A stretch of 64,000 nucleotides of DNA from Clostridia bacterium. Lineage in GTDB: Bacteria; Bacillota; Clostridia; Oscillospirales; Acutalibacteraceae. Under the pieces are notes generated by a model, which was not told where the DNA came from, did no database searches, and saw nothing but the letters and a program-made list of their open reading frames with translations. This document shows positions 50,609-58,848 of the stretch, piece after piece. The stretch spans positions 94,045 to 158,044 of the forward strand of contig JAFXFC010000001.1 of assembly GCA_017513525.1 (NCBI GenBank). The letters run 5' to 3'. Made by a program: the position numbers and the translations under genes. Position 1 is the first letter of the stretch. The number at the start of each line of letters is the position of its first letter.

Positions 50609-51910
50609 ATGAAAGCTTCAAAAAAATTAATTTCATTGATTCTTGCTTTTGCTCTTATTTTTACATTGACTGTTGTTCCTGTCAGTGCCGCTGAAGATGA
50701 CGGCATGCTGAGCTGGGAAGATCTGACAGATAATGAATATCCTTTTGTTTTTGTCCACGGCATGGGCGGCTGGGGTGCATATGAAGAAAATGCTCCGATG
50801 CCTTACTGGGGCGGAATGAACTTCAACGGACTTCAGATGAGTGTAGGAGACACAAATATCGTTGATATATTAAATGAACACGGTATTGAAACCTACGAAG
50901 CCTCTGTCGGACCTTTTTCAAGTGCATGGGACAGAGCCTGTGAACTGTTTGCTCAGCTTACAGGTACTGTAGTTGACTACGGTGAAGCACATTCCAAAGC
51001 ACATAATCATGACAGATACGGCTATTCATATGAAGGTAATGCTCTTATGGGTGAAGAATGGAATCTCGATGATCCCATTAACATTATGGGTCATTCCTTC
51101 GGCGGTCCCACTGTTCGTCTTTTCGCTTCTCTTATGGCTTACGGAAATGAAGATGAAATAGCTGTCTCAGGTGAAAATGTTTCTCCTCTTTTTAAGGGCG
51201 GACATAAAAACATTCATTCCGTAACTACTTTCTCAAGCCCCAATGACGGCACACCTATTGCAGATTTTCTTGTTGACGCAAAGCTTATCGCACTTATTGC
51301 ATTTGTCGGAAACTTCATGGGGGCCCTCTTCGGTGATGAGGTCATGATGTGGTCATTAAGACTCGGTCACTTCGGTATTACCGCAAGACAGGACGAAGAA
51401 AGAGCCTGCTTCAGTCTTAAGGCAATTAAAAACTTCTATAAGGCAAATGATAACTGCGGATATGATATGACTATAGACGGAGCAAAAGAACTCAATGCAA
51501 TGATAAAGCTTTCTCCCGATACATATTATTATTCATATACAGCTATTGCTACCGAAGAAAACCGTGTAGGTATGCAGAAGCTTCAGACTCCTTCTCTTTT
51601 CTCTTTCTCTTCATTAATTCTTAGTTTGTATGAAGGAAGAACCGTAGACGGTGTCAAAATGACCAAGGAATGGGCAATCAGTGACGGTATTGTGCCCTAT
51701 GCCAGTGCAAAATGTCCCATGAATGATTTAGAAACAGCAAAGAATTATTCAGATGCCGTAGCTTCAAATGAAGAAATAGAACCCGGCAGATGGTATATGA
51801 TGGATCCTCTTATGGACTTCCAGCATGCAAGCTATATGGGTACTATTGGCTGGCCGACAACTGTTGAAGATTTCTATACAAGCTATATAAACACTGTTAA
51901 CAGCAGATAA
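50609..51910 (+). CDS. Secreted alpha/beta-hydrolase lipase
   Basis: 433-aa exported protein with a cleavable signal peptide ending near VPVSAAE. Lipase motifs: oxyanion strand PFVFVHGMGGWG and the nucleophile elbow IMGHSFGGPT (Ser in G-H-S-F-G). The arrangement, with an Asp in HSVTTFSSPNDGTPIADFL and a late His in DFQHASYMG, resembles the Staphylococcus/Geobacillus family I.5 lipases. A monocistronic unit with its own promoter and terminator. Substrate is probably triacylglycerol or short esters. Confidence 0.87.
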   Translation: MKASKKLISLILAFALIFTLTVVPVSAAEDDGMLSWEDLTDNEYPFVFVHGMGGWGAYEENAPMPYWGGMNFNGLQMSVGDTNIVDILNEHGIETYEASVGPFSSAWDRACELFAQLTGTVVDYGEAHSKAHNHDRYGYSYEGNALMGEEWNLDDPINIMGHSFGGPTVRLFASLMAYGNEDEIAVSGENVSPLFKGGHKNIHSVTTFSSPNDGTPIADFLVDAKLIALIAFVGNFMGALFGDEVMMWSLRLGHFGITARQDEERACFSLKAIKNFYKANDNCGYDMTIDGAKELNAMIKLSPDTYYYSYTAIATEENRVGMQKLQTPSLFSFSSLILSLYEGRTVDGVKMTKEWAISDGIVPYASAKCPMNDLETAKNYSDAVASNEEIEPGRWYMMDPLMDFQHASYMGTIGWPTTVEDFYTSYINTVNSR

Positions 51911-51915
51911 GAATT

Positions 51916-51947
51916 AAAAGGCTGATGAGAAAATTCATCAGCCTTTT
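51916..51947. terminator. Bidirectional terminator between lipase and GH36-like gene
   Basis: A perfect 13-bp stem (51916-51928/51935-51947) with A and T tracts serves both convergent genes. Confidence 0.88.
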
Positions 51948-51951
51948 AATT

Positions 51952-54285
51952 TTAGTGTTTCGGTGAGAGATAAATGTTGCAGGTGCAGTTTTCTGCTTTC
52001 CGTCTGTCAGAGAAAACAGCGTATACTTTAACAGTTTTACCTTCAAGTCCCTCGGGAAGCTCAATATAGAAGGTATTGTTTTTATCACTGTCTAAAACTC
52101 TGTGCTCCCACTGATTTGCCTTGTATTCGGGGGCTCTTTCGGGGAAGCCGGTGAGTCTTCCGTCTGTTTCGGCAATACAGTAAACACCCTCATTTCCGTG
52201 TTCTCCCTCAACAGCCACTGTAAGACGGGTCAGACCCTTATATTGCGGGAGTGTAAATTCCCCGCATTTTACTGCTCTGGTCTTTTTATAACGGTAGTGT
52301 GCTTGCATATTATTGGCTTTCGGAGAAGAAAGCGAAATTTCTTTACCGTTTTTAATAAGTCTTACAGCATATATTCTGTCAACGGGTTTTGCTATTCTTA
52401 AGTATCTTATATTATCATTTATTTTATAGCTTGATACAAGGCGTTTGCCCGGAAGCTTATATGTAGTATGAACGGTAAATCTGATAATTTCTTCTTCCAG
52501 TTTTTCTTTTTCCGTAATATCAACAACAGAAGAATTCTTCCATGAGGTTAAGTCCGTTGAATATTCGGCAGTCATAGGAACACTCTGTGTTTCAACTTCA
52601 CGGGTAGGGTAGTCAGCTGAGAAGAATTCTATTTCAACGCTGTCACAGAAAATCTCTTCTCCGAAATCAACTCTGAGACATCCGCCGTTTATGCGAAGAT
52701 CATTATCGCAATAGGTTTTGCTTTGAGAGTCAAAGAAGGTATCATTTTTGCCGTCAAACATATTCTGTGCTTCAAGACCTCTGAGCTTATAAAGCTTTTG
52801 ACCGAAAAAGGCATCTCTTGCGGCTTTAACCTGAGAAATAGCAGTTTCTCCCGAACGCAGCAAGCTTCTTTTTTCAAGGCAATCGTTTGAGATGTTATAC
52901 ATTGCACTTTCATAAAGAAGTTCACCGTTTGACGGATCATATTGAATTCCTTCAAGAGTACCGATAAATTTCGGTGCTTTTTCTTTTATGTCAGTTTTTT
53001 CACCTTTCATGAAAAAGGTTTCATTTTCGTTTTTTCTCAGCATTATGTCACTGCCGTCAGAAACCAGAAGCTTTACTTCTGTGGGAGTGCCGTCAGTGGC
53101 TTCTTTTATTATTTCATATTCACAGCTTGTGAGCATTGGCTCAGCTTCAGCGGATACGGCAACTTCAATAAGAGTGGCTCTGAAGGGCAAAAGCTCTGTT
53201 TCTATTATATCTCCGACGCTAAAAACACCTAAATGCTTTTCATACGGGTGGTGGATATTAACTTCTACCTTTTCACATGTTTCAATTCCGATTTCTTTTC
53301 CGAGGTTTATTTTTACGGTTTTTGTTTCCCATGAATTATTGCCTGTAGAAATAAATCTTTTTGTTTTGGAGCCTCTTGAACAGGGGTTTTCTCCGTAAGA
53401 CTCGGGGAGAAGAAGTCCGTTTACAAGTATTTCTGCATTTCTTTTGTGAAGATTATAAACTCTTGCGAATTTTGAAAGCTCCTCATCTCTCATAAGCCAA
53501 GGGTTTCCGTAGGTTTCAGGGGCGAGAATAAGAGAACGGTTGAATGCCTGATAGATAAGTTCATCCTCAAAATAGTCTATACAAGAGGAAATGCACACAC
53601 CGTGATCCTCAGCGAGTCTTTCAAGATTATCCGTGTGTCCCCTGTCGAACATGAAGCCCCTGTGGTGCATACAGGTTTTATTATTTCCCGAAAGCACATC
53701 AACATAGGTTTCATCTCCGTTCCATAAATATGTGGTAATGTGTTTTTCTGCCTCATATAAATTAAGGCGGTGGTTTAATACTATAAGGTCAGGGGAATAT
53801 TTTCTGCATTCACGAAGCATTTCGGCGAAAAGCTCAGCCTTTTCGGGACGAAGATGTCCGCATACGCCGTCAAGCTTAAAAAGAGCAAAATTGTGGTCAC
53901 GGCATAAATGCACGAAAAATTCAAATCTTTCTTTTTCTGTTTTTTCGTTTTCTCCGAAGCCGTCGGGACTGCCCCAGAGCCCCATTCTTATGCCTGCTTC
54001 CTTTGCCTTTTCGACTATCCTTTTATATTCTTCCGGATATTGACTTCTGAATTTTTCTCCGTTTATGTTTCCGTAGCCTTCACTTGCACCGTCAAAGTTG
54101 CCTGCATCCCATGCATAGATTTTAATTTCCATGCCGTAGGTATCTTTAAGATACTTGAAAAAGTCAAGATTTATGAGAGTATGTTCTTCTGTGGAGCCCT
54201 CGTTTGTGTTGTTTATCCACGAAAAATACTGAGGTATTGACGGAGTAAAATTATCAGCACCTGCATCCTTTGCTGTTTTTAACAT
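51952..54285 (-). CDS. Intracellular GH36-like alpha-glycosidase with discoidin-like domain
   Basis: 777-aa protein without a signal peptide. It opens directly with a TIM barrel (AKDAGADNFTPSIPQYFSW; KIYAWDAGNFDG; GIRMGLWGSPDGFG), and FALFKLDGVCG holds the likely nucleophile Asp, as in GH27/GH36/GH31-clan enzymes. A beta-sandwich follows, then a galactose-binding-like (F5/8 type C) domain at about 500-640 (FDGKNDTFFDSQSKTYCDND). The N-terminal supersandwich of usual GH36 enzymes is absent. Exact family and substrate uncertain. AGAAGGAGAA precedes the ATG. Confidence 0.6.
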   Translation of the reverse strand: MLKTAKDAGADNFTPSIPQYFSWINNTNEGSTEEHTLINLDFFKYLKDTYGMEIKIYAWDAGNFDGASEGYGNINGEKFRSQYPEEYKRIVEKAKEAGIRMGLWGSPDGFGENEKTEKERFEFFVHLCRDHNFALFKLDGVCGHLRPEKAELFAEMLRECRKYSPDLIVLNHRLNLYEAEKHITTYLWNGDETYVDVLSGNNKTCMHHRGFMFDRGHTDNLERLAEDHGVCISSCIDYFEDELIYQAFNRSLILAPETYGNPWLMRDEELSKFARVYNLHKRNAEILVNGLLLPESYGENPCSRGSKTKRFISTGNNSWETKTVKINLGKEIGIETCEKVEVNIHHPYEKHLGVFSVGDIIETELLPFRATLIEVAVSAEAEPMLTSCEYEIIKEATDGTPTEVKLLVSDGSDIMLRKNENETFFMKGEKTDIKEKAPKFIGTLEGIQYDPSNGELLYESAMYNISNDCLEKRSLLRSGETAISQVKAARDAFFGQKLYKLRGLEAQNMFDGKNDTFFDSQSKTYCDNDLRINGGCLRVDFGEEIFCDSVEIEFFSADYPTREVETQSVPMTAEYSTDLTSWKNSSVVDITEKEKLEEEIIRFTVHTTYKLPGKRLVSSYKINDNIRYLRIAKPVDRIYAVRLIKNGKEISLSSPKANNMQAHYRYKKTRAVKCGEFTLPQYKGLTRLTVAVEGEHGNEGVYCIAETDGRLTGFPERAPEYKANQWEHRVLDSDKNNTFYIELPEGLEGKTVKVYAVFSDRRKAENCTCNIYLSPKH

Positions 54286-54414
54286 TTTTGTTCTCCTTCT
54301 TGATTTATTAAATAATTATTACAAAACAGAAATATTTGTTTATTTTTTTGTTATTTAGGTGTATAATTCGCAATTGATTAAGGGAAAAATTCATAATTAT
54401 GGAATGAGGTCATT

Positions 54415-55161
54415 ATGACAAAATTAAAAAATCGTGCTATTTATGAATTTATGTCAATGCGTGAGCAACTGCCCACCATTGAATATTTGTCCTGGTGGGC
54501 TTTGCGTCTTGCCATGGTAATTGTTTTTGTTGTATTTACCGTAAAGCAGGAATATCTTTATGAGAGAAATCTTGTGCTTCTCAATCTGTCTCTTTCATTT
54601 GTTATACCGCTTCTGCGTTTCATATCTCCGAAAAAGCTTTTTACTTCAAAGGTATCTTTCCACATACAGACACATGTTAATGTCTTCATTTTTATGGGCT
54701 CATTCCTCGGACACGGATTTGATCTGTTTCATAGGATTTCGGAATGGGATAAGATTATGCATATTATTTCAGGCGGTTTTGTTGTGTTTATCGGTGCAGA
54801 GCTGCTTAAAGCATTCAAGGGGCATGAAAAAGTGAATGCTGCAATAAAAACCTTTATCGGTACGGGCTTTTCCTTTATTGTTATGGTAATGTGGGAGCTT
54901 ATAGAATTCTTTGCTGACTACTATATTTCAGGTTCAAACAATCAGGGATATTATAAGTATCCTGATGAAACTATGGTGTTTGTTAAGATTTTCGGTCTTT
55001 CCGAGAATCTTCCCGATAATGCAGCGGTGTTTGATACCAATGTAGATATGTTCTATGCGGTAATCGGCTGCGGAATATGTGCATTGATTCTGTATATTTT
55101 CCTCGCTAAAAAAGAAAAGAAGGATGCCGAAGCCCGGCTAAAAGAGAGCATTACAGTGTGA
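54415..55161 (+). CDS. Polytopic membrane protein, DUF2238-like
   Basis: 248-aa protein with about six hydrophobic helices and a charged C-terminus. Conserved-looking motifs are DKIMHIISGGFVVFIGAELL, MVMWELIEFFADYY and DTNVDMFYAVIGC, which resemble the DUF2238/YjdF-like membrane family. Function unknown. It converges on trmO, overlapping it by 11 bases at the 3' ends. Confidence 0.6.
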   Translation: MTKLKNRAIYEFMSMREQLPTIEYLSWWALRLAMVIVFVVFTVKQEYLYERNLVLLNLSLSFVIPLLRFISPKKLFTSKVSFHIQTHVNVFIFMGSFLGHGFDLFHRISEWDKIMHIISGGFVVFIGAELLKAFKGHEKVNAAIKTFIGTGFSFIVMVMWELIEFFADYYISGSNNQGYYKYPDETMVFVKIFGLSENLPDNAAVFDTNVDMFYAVIGCGICALILYIFLAKKEKKDAEARLKESITV

Positions 55162-55825
55162 TTTTTATTACTTTCAGCGTGTTTTGTTGCACGCTGAATT
55201 TTATTTTGTATTTTGAAAACTCGAACGAATAAATTCTCTCTTCATCGTCGTGATAATGAGGTCTCGGGTCCTCTGAAAGAATTTCTCTCAAAACAGGTAT
55301 ATCTTCTTTTTTTACATTATCTAAAGTGCCGTTTTCAAAAACCACTTCAAGATTATCGGAAAACACCTCACCCGAAAAACCGCTTTTAGCATCGGGATGT
55401 GAATCAGTATACGGCAGATACGGTTTTATGTCGAATATAGGGGTGCCGTCTAAAATGTCGGCACCTTTTACATATATTACGGGAGCGTCCTTTTCTTCGT
55501 AATCTATTTTTTCTATTTCGACACAGGAAAGTCCCAGATTATTGGGTCTGAAAGGGGAGCGTGTCGCAAAAACTCCCATACGGGTATTACCGCCGAGTCT
55601 TGGCGGTCTTACGGTAAGAGAAGTGTTTTTTCCGACGTTTTCTGAAAATTCCCATATAAGCCACAGGTGTGAATACCCCTCAATCCCTCTTATTGCATCC
55701 TTTGAACGGTATTCGGGAACAAAAACAATTTTTGAAACTGTTTCCACAAGTCCGCTTTGTCTGGGAATTCCGAATTTTGTCGGAAACTGTGTATAAATAT
55801 ATGCTACGGGTGTTATTTCTGCCAC
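55151..55825 (-). CDS. trmO: tRNA m6t6A37 methyltransferase TrmO (TsaA-like)
   Basis: 224-aa protein of the TrmO/VirR/YaeB family that N-methylates t6A at position 37 of tRNA. Motifs: FGIPRQSGLV, YSHLWLIWEFS, LGGNTRMGVFATRSPFRPN and PIFDIKPYLPYTDSHPDA. A GTG start at 55825 with AAGGAGAG upstream is chosen; the longer frame would run inside the nitroreductase gene. It lies 14 bases after that gene, so they are co-transcribed. Confidence 0.92.
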   Translation of the reverse strand: MAEITPVAYIYTQFPTKFGIPRQSGLVETVSKIVFVPEYRSKDAIRGIEGYSHLWLIWEFSENVGKNTSLTVRPPRLGGNTRMGVFATRSPFRPNNLGLSCVEIEKIDYEEKDAPVIYVKGADILDGTPIFDIKPYLPYTDSHPDAKSGFSGEVFSDNLEVVFENGTLDNVKKEDIPVLREILSEDPRPHYHDDEERIYSFEFSKYKIKFSVQQNTLKVIKITL

Positions 55826-55839
55826 AAAATAACTCTCCT

Positions 55840-56355
55840 TTATTTTACTTTTATGATGTAACCGTCTTTTCTGGGACGGGGAGCGGGCTCTTCGTCTGCA
55901 TAGCCTATGATGCAGTTTCCTACACCTATGAAGTTTTCGGGAACTCCCCATTTTTTCATAAGCTCTTTGCCTTCGGGCGTTTCAAATACCTCTTTTGCCC
56001 TGTGTATCCAGCAGCTTCCGAGTCCTACGGCATATGCGGCATTCATAAGATTTCCCATAACAAGGCATCCGTCCTCAAAGCTTGTATAAACTTCGGGATT
56101 ATAAAACACAACTATAACAACAGGCGCACCGTAGAAAGGCTTCCCGCTTTCGTTTCCCATGACCTTTGCGTTTTCTCTCTCCAAAAAGTCTCTGGTTTCT
56201 CGGTCTCTTACAGCCACCATAACGGGAGTCTGTCTGTTCATGCCTGTAGGTGCAAATGTACCTGCTTCAAGAATCTTATCAAGAAGCTCTTCGGGAACAG
56301 CAGTGTTCTTATATTTTCTGATGCTCCGTCTTTTAATTAAAATATCGGTATTCAT
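55840..56355 (-). CDS. Nitroreductase family flavoprotein
   Basis: 171-aa FMN enzyme: IKRRSIRKYKNTAVPEELL at the N-terminus (FMN-binding Arg-Arg-S) and MNAAYAVGLGSCWIHRAKEV in the core. Short form typical of anaerobes. Reduces nitro or quinone-like compounds with NAD(P)H. AAAAGGAG precedes the ATG. Operon partner of trmO. Confidence 0.9.
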   Translation of the reverse strand: MNTDILIKRRSIRKYKNTAVPEELLDKILEAGTFAPTGMNRQTPVMVAVRDRETRDFLERENAKVMGNESGKPFYGAPVVIVVFYNPEVYTSFEDGCLVMGNLMNAAYAVGLGSCWIHRAKEVFETPEGKELMKKWGVPENFIGVGNCIIGYADEEPAPRPRKDGYIIKVK

Positions 56356-56430
56356 ATATTTGTCTCCTTTTATAAATCAAATTATTATAATTTCATTAAT
56401 AAATTTTTTGAATAGTGTACCACAGTATAC

Positions 56431-57408
56431 TTACTGACTGTTTTCTCTTGAGAGTTTATATATCAGTTCATATGCGGATATAAGGTCTTCCATTGAACAG
56501 TGTTTCTGAACGAAGTGAGAAGTACAGCATATCCATCTTTTTCCTTTTAGAAGTGAAAACACTCTTCTGATTTCTTTCTGGAGTTCGTCATTTTTCATTA
56601 TTCCGAGTGCAGACTGAACACATATTCCGCCCATTAAAGCAAAGTCATCACTGTAGTTATCAAGATACAGCTCCAAGGGCATACCTGCATTTTCCTGCCA
56701 GGGGTGTAAAACATCAAAGCCGATATCACGAACACCGTCAAGGACCTTTCTTATACAGCCGTCAGAGTGAAGACTTGCAAAAGCACCTCTTGAATGAATA
56801 TGGTCAACAATCGTTTTCATGTTGGGGTATATGGCATCGTTCCAGAAAAGGGGACTGAAAAGCATATCTCTTTGTGAGCCCCAGTCATCGGACAAATGAA
56901 TCATATCTGCACCGAGCGAAATACATTTATCTGCAAAACGCATTGTCCAATGTGCCTGCCGTCTGTAAAGCTCAGCGAGCTCTTCGGGATAAAGCGCAGT
57001 ATAAAGAAGATGGTTTTCTATACCGAAAACCGTGTTGAAATGCTCGAAAAGTCCCGGAGTCTGCATATAGCAGAAGCGTTCTCTCTCTTTATGGTGGGCA
57101 ATCTCCCTTTTTACATCTTCAAAATCCTTTTCATCATCGGGAACGGTAAAAATATCATAATCGAGAAGTATATCGGGAGTAAGCTCTTCATGCTCACTTC
57201 TTATTCTGTCAAAGGTTTCCCCGTCAAAAGACCACGGACCTCCGAAAATATGCGCCGCATCAAAGTCGAATCTGTCCTCAAAGGCGCTGACACTGCCGAA
57301 ATGTTCAGTTATTTCATCACGGAGATTTTCTTTAACCCACCCGTATATAGGCTGACGGTCTGTTGCTTTACCGAGAATGGTATTTCTTACTCTTTCGATA
57401 CTGTTCAT
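56431..57408 (-). CDS. Uroporphyrinogen decarboxylase-like (URO-D superfamily) protein
   Basis: 325-aa barrel protein of the URO-D superfamily: IERVRNTILGKATDRQPIYG, MIHLSDDWGSQRDMLFSPLFW, HIHSRGAFASLHSDGCIRK and DVLHPWQENAGMPL. In gut anaerobes such proteins are mostly corrinoid-dependent methyltransferases or of unknown role rather than heme enzymes. A lone gene, without corrinoid protein neighbours. Its upstream region abuts the LytTR leader on the other strand. Confidence 0.8.
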   Translation of the reverse strand: MNSIERVRNTILGKATDRQPIYGWVKENLRDEITEHFGSVSAFEDRFDFDAAHIFGGPWSFDGETFDRIRSEHEELTPDILLDYDIFTVPDDEKDFEDVKREIAHHKERERFCYMQTPGLFEHFNTVFGIENHLLYTALYPEELAELYRRQAHWTMRFADKCISLGADMIHLSDDWGSQRDMLFSPLFWNDAIYPNMKTIVDHIHSRGAFASLHSDGCIRKVLDGVRDIGFDVLHPWQENAGMPLELYLDNYSDDFALMGGICVQSALGIMKNDELQKEIRRVFSLLKGKRWICCTSHFVQKHCSMEDLISAYELIYKLSRENSQ

Positions 57409-57555
57409 ACACTATAACTCCTAAAAGATTGTAAATATATGGTAATACATTTTTGAGGATTTTTCAATACAAAAGCACAGGTAACTTTTTCTCCTCTTTC
57501 AACCGCAACATTCGGTTTTTTTGAGTAAACTTCCAAAGTCACGGAATGATTTGTT
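57409..57555. other. Upstream part of the 57.4-57.8 kb non-coding stretch
   Basis: AT-rich sequence between the URO-D-like start and the LytTR double box. Apart from a possible URO-D promoter I see no structure here; the rest of the gap is described as boxes, leader 2 and attenuator 2. Confidence 0.5.
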
Positions 57556-57632
57556 ACACTTCTGCACTTAAAAGCGACACTTTTGCACAATTCGAGAAAA
57601 AGGTTGACAAAAAGAGGGCTAGTTGTTAGAAT
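57556..57632 (+). promoter_or_regulatory. Canonical LytTR double box and promoter of leader 2
   Basis: Two 9-mers, ACACTTCTG (57556-57564) and ACACTTTTG (57577-57585), are separated by exactly 12 bases, the spacing used by AgrA/ComE-type LytTR regulators. TTGACA (57604-57609), 17 bases, TAGAAT (57627-57632) follows 18 bases after the box. The gene behind it is a LytTR response regulator, so autoregulation is likely. Confidence 0.82.
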
Positions 57633-57665
57633 ATAGAAAAATTAATTGAAAGGAAGGTGGATAAA

Positions 57666-57749
57666 ATGACAAATACTATGCTTTATACCGTGCAGGATAT
57701 GAGATTAAAATTAACTCGGAGTGTCGTTTTGTCCGCTTTTATATGCTGA
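57666..57749 (+). CDS. Leader peptide 2 (27 aa) with R-S-V-V-L-S motif
   Basis: A short ORF with a strong AAGGAAGGTGG ribosome site, ending TRSVVLSAFIC. The RSVVLS stretch and the DNA for it (CGGAGTG... GTTTTGTCCG) match leader 1. The codons 57716-57725 can pair with the 5' arm of the following terminator. Inferred as the sensing ORF of an attenuator; not a family I recognise. Confidence 0.65.
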   Translation: MTNTMLYTVQDMRLKLTRSVVLSAFIC

Positions 57750-57777
57750 CAGAATAAGTTATCTGTATTTTTTTCAG

Positions 57778-57809
57778 GACATCTCCGAACTCACGGGGAT
57801 GTCTTTTTT
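57778..57809 (+). terminator. Attenuator terminator 2
   Basis: A 10-bp stem (57778-57787/57794-57803) and six Ts lie between leader 2 and the LytTR gene. The 5' arm (57778-57788) can alternatively pair with 57716-57725: ten pairs with one bulged T (57782), the same geometry as at 31.8 kb. Confidence 0.7.
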
Positions 57810-57840
57810 GTTATATAGGAAATTTTGAAAGAGGTATTAT

Positions 57841-58551
57841 ATGAAAATTTGTATTTGTGATGATGACAGTTTTTTTATAAGAGAAATCAGGAACAGGCTT
57901 TCTTTATTTCAGACTGAAACTGAAGGCTTTGATATTTATGATTTCTCTTGCACGGAAGAATTACTTGAACATTATAAAAACGGCGATACCTTTGATATTG
58001 TGTTTATTGATATTGAAATGAAAGGTATAAACGGAATTGAAGCCGCAGGGAAAATACGTGAAACAGCCCCCGAAACAATTATTATTTTTGTTTCAGGATA
58101 TTCCGATTATATATTTGAAGCCTTCAGAATTGAGTCACTTTATTTTCTTGTAAAGCCTGTTAAAGATAATGAGTTTTCGGAAGTTTTTACAAGAGCGATG
58201 AAGAAATACACCTCTCTCAATGCAAGTATTATTCTGAAATGGGAAAGCACAAGAAATAAAATAACCATTGATAAAATAAGTTATGTTGAAGGATATCGCA
58301 GACATCTTACAGTACATACTGCAAACGGCATTTTTGAAGCAGTAGGAAAAATATCGGAAATATATGATATTCTGAAACCGCATGGATTTGTGAGAGTTCA
58401 TCAGGGTTTTATTGTTAATATGAATTACATAAAATGTTTCGGTGTTAATGAAATTGAACTGACGGACGGCTCAATTATTCCCGTTAGTGTAAGAAAAAAA
58501 CAGGAAGCACTGAAAACATATGATATTTTTATAAAAAAATGGGCTTGGTAA
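57841..58551 (+). CDS. LytTR family response regulator (orphan)
   Basis: 236-aa two-component regulator. The receiver domain has the acidic pocket D7-D8-D9, phosphoacceptor D57 in VFIDIEM, a Ser in IIFVSGYS and K in YFLVKPV. The LytTR DNA-binding domain (about 140-236) has ISYVEGYRRHLTVHTANG, GFVRVHQGFIVNMNYI and VSVRKKQEAL. No intact histidine kinase gene follows, which is unusual for this family. It should bind the N12-spaced 9-mer pairs up- and downstream of it. Confidence 0.93.
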   Translation: MKICICDDDSFFIREIRNRLSLFQTETEGFDIYDFSCTEELLEHYKNGDTFDIVFIDIEMKGINGIEAAGKIRETAPETIIIFVSGYSDYIFEAFRIESLYFLVKPVKDNEFSEVFTRAMKKYTSLNASIILKWESTRNKITIDKISYVEGYRRHLTVHTANGIFEAVGKISEIYDILKPHGFVRVHQGFIVNMNYIKCFGVNEIELTDGSIIPVSVRKKQEALKTYDIFIKKWAW

Positions 58552-58552
58552 A

Positions 58553-58594
58553 ATGGTAAATATTATTGCCTGTCTGTTTATTGCAATCCTGTAA
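58553..58594 (+). pseudogene. Possible truncated start of a sensor kinase gene (13 codons)
   Basis: Directly after the response regulator an ORF MVNIIACLFIAIL ends at a TAA. A short hydrophobic N-terminus at this place would suit a membrane histidine kinase. It stops inside the next LytTR box, so the rest would have been lost. It may also be chance. Confidence 0.3.
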
Positions 58595-58664
58595 CACTTT
58601 TGAACATTAAATTTACACTATTGCAGAACATATTTAAATCGGAAATAGTTTTTATTATCATAAT
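58594..58664 (+). promoter_or_regulatory. Second LytTR double box and weak promoter
   Basis: ACACTTTTG (58594-58602), 12 bases, ACACTATTG (58615-58623) repeats the canonical spacing. A CATAAT-like minus-10 (58659-58664) lies downstream with no good minus-35, as expected for an activator-dependent promoter driving the small membrane protein gene. Confidence 0.7.
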
Positions 58665-58670
58665 ACTGAA

Positions 58671-58830
58671 GCGGTGGATATGGCTTCCGCCGCTCTTATT
58701 TCTTTATAGGAAATTCCTTCCTATAAAGAAAAAAGATTTTATGTCCCTCCGAACGGAAAGCAAGCTTTCCTCGGAGAGGCCTCGCCGAAAACGGTCGCCT
58801 GAGGCTTCGGCGAAGCCGTTTTCTTGTAAA
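58671..58830 (+). repeat. Cluster of strong hairpins in the 5' leader of the small membrane protein gene
   Basis: A perfect 13-bp hairpin TTCTTTATAGGAA/TTCCTATAAAGAA (58700-58712/58718-58730), then CTCCGA-GGAAAGC/GCTTTCC-CGGAG (58748-58775), then GC-rich pairings around GCTTCGGCGAAGC (58803-58815) and AAACGG/CCGTTT. They end just before AAAAGGAG. No T-run follows, so they are not simple terminators. Confidence 0.6.
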
Positions 58831-58848
58831 TTAAAAGGAGAAATAAAA

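Noticed and set aside
55826..55951. Longer N-terminus for TrmO
   Set aside because: The extension is Arg/Lys/His-rich, lies inside the nitroreductase gene and lacks a ribosome site, whereas GTG at 55825 has AAGGAGAG.
57405..57590. 61-codon leftward ORF overlapping the URO-D-like start by 4 bases
   Set aside because: It begins inside the LytTR box of the opposite strand, has no clear ribosome site and no recognisable composition; the overlap is likely chance.
58600..58848. Coding extension of the small membrane protein
   Set aside because: The frame passes through a LytTR box and strong hairpins; AAAAGGAG directly before 58849 marks the start.
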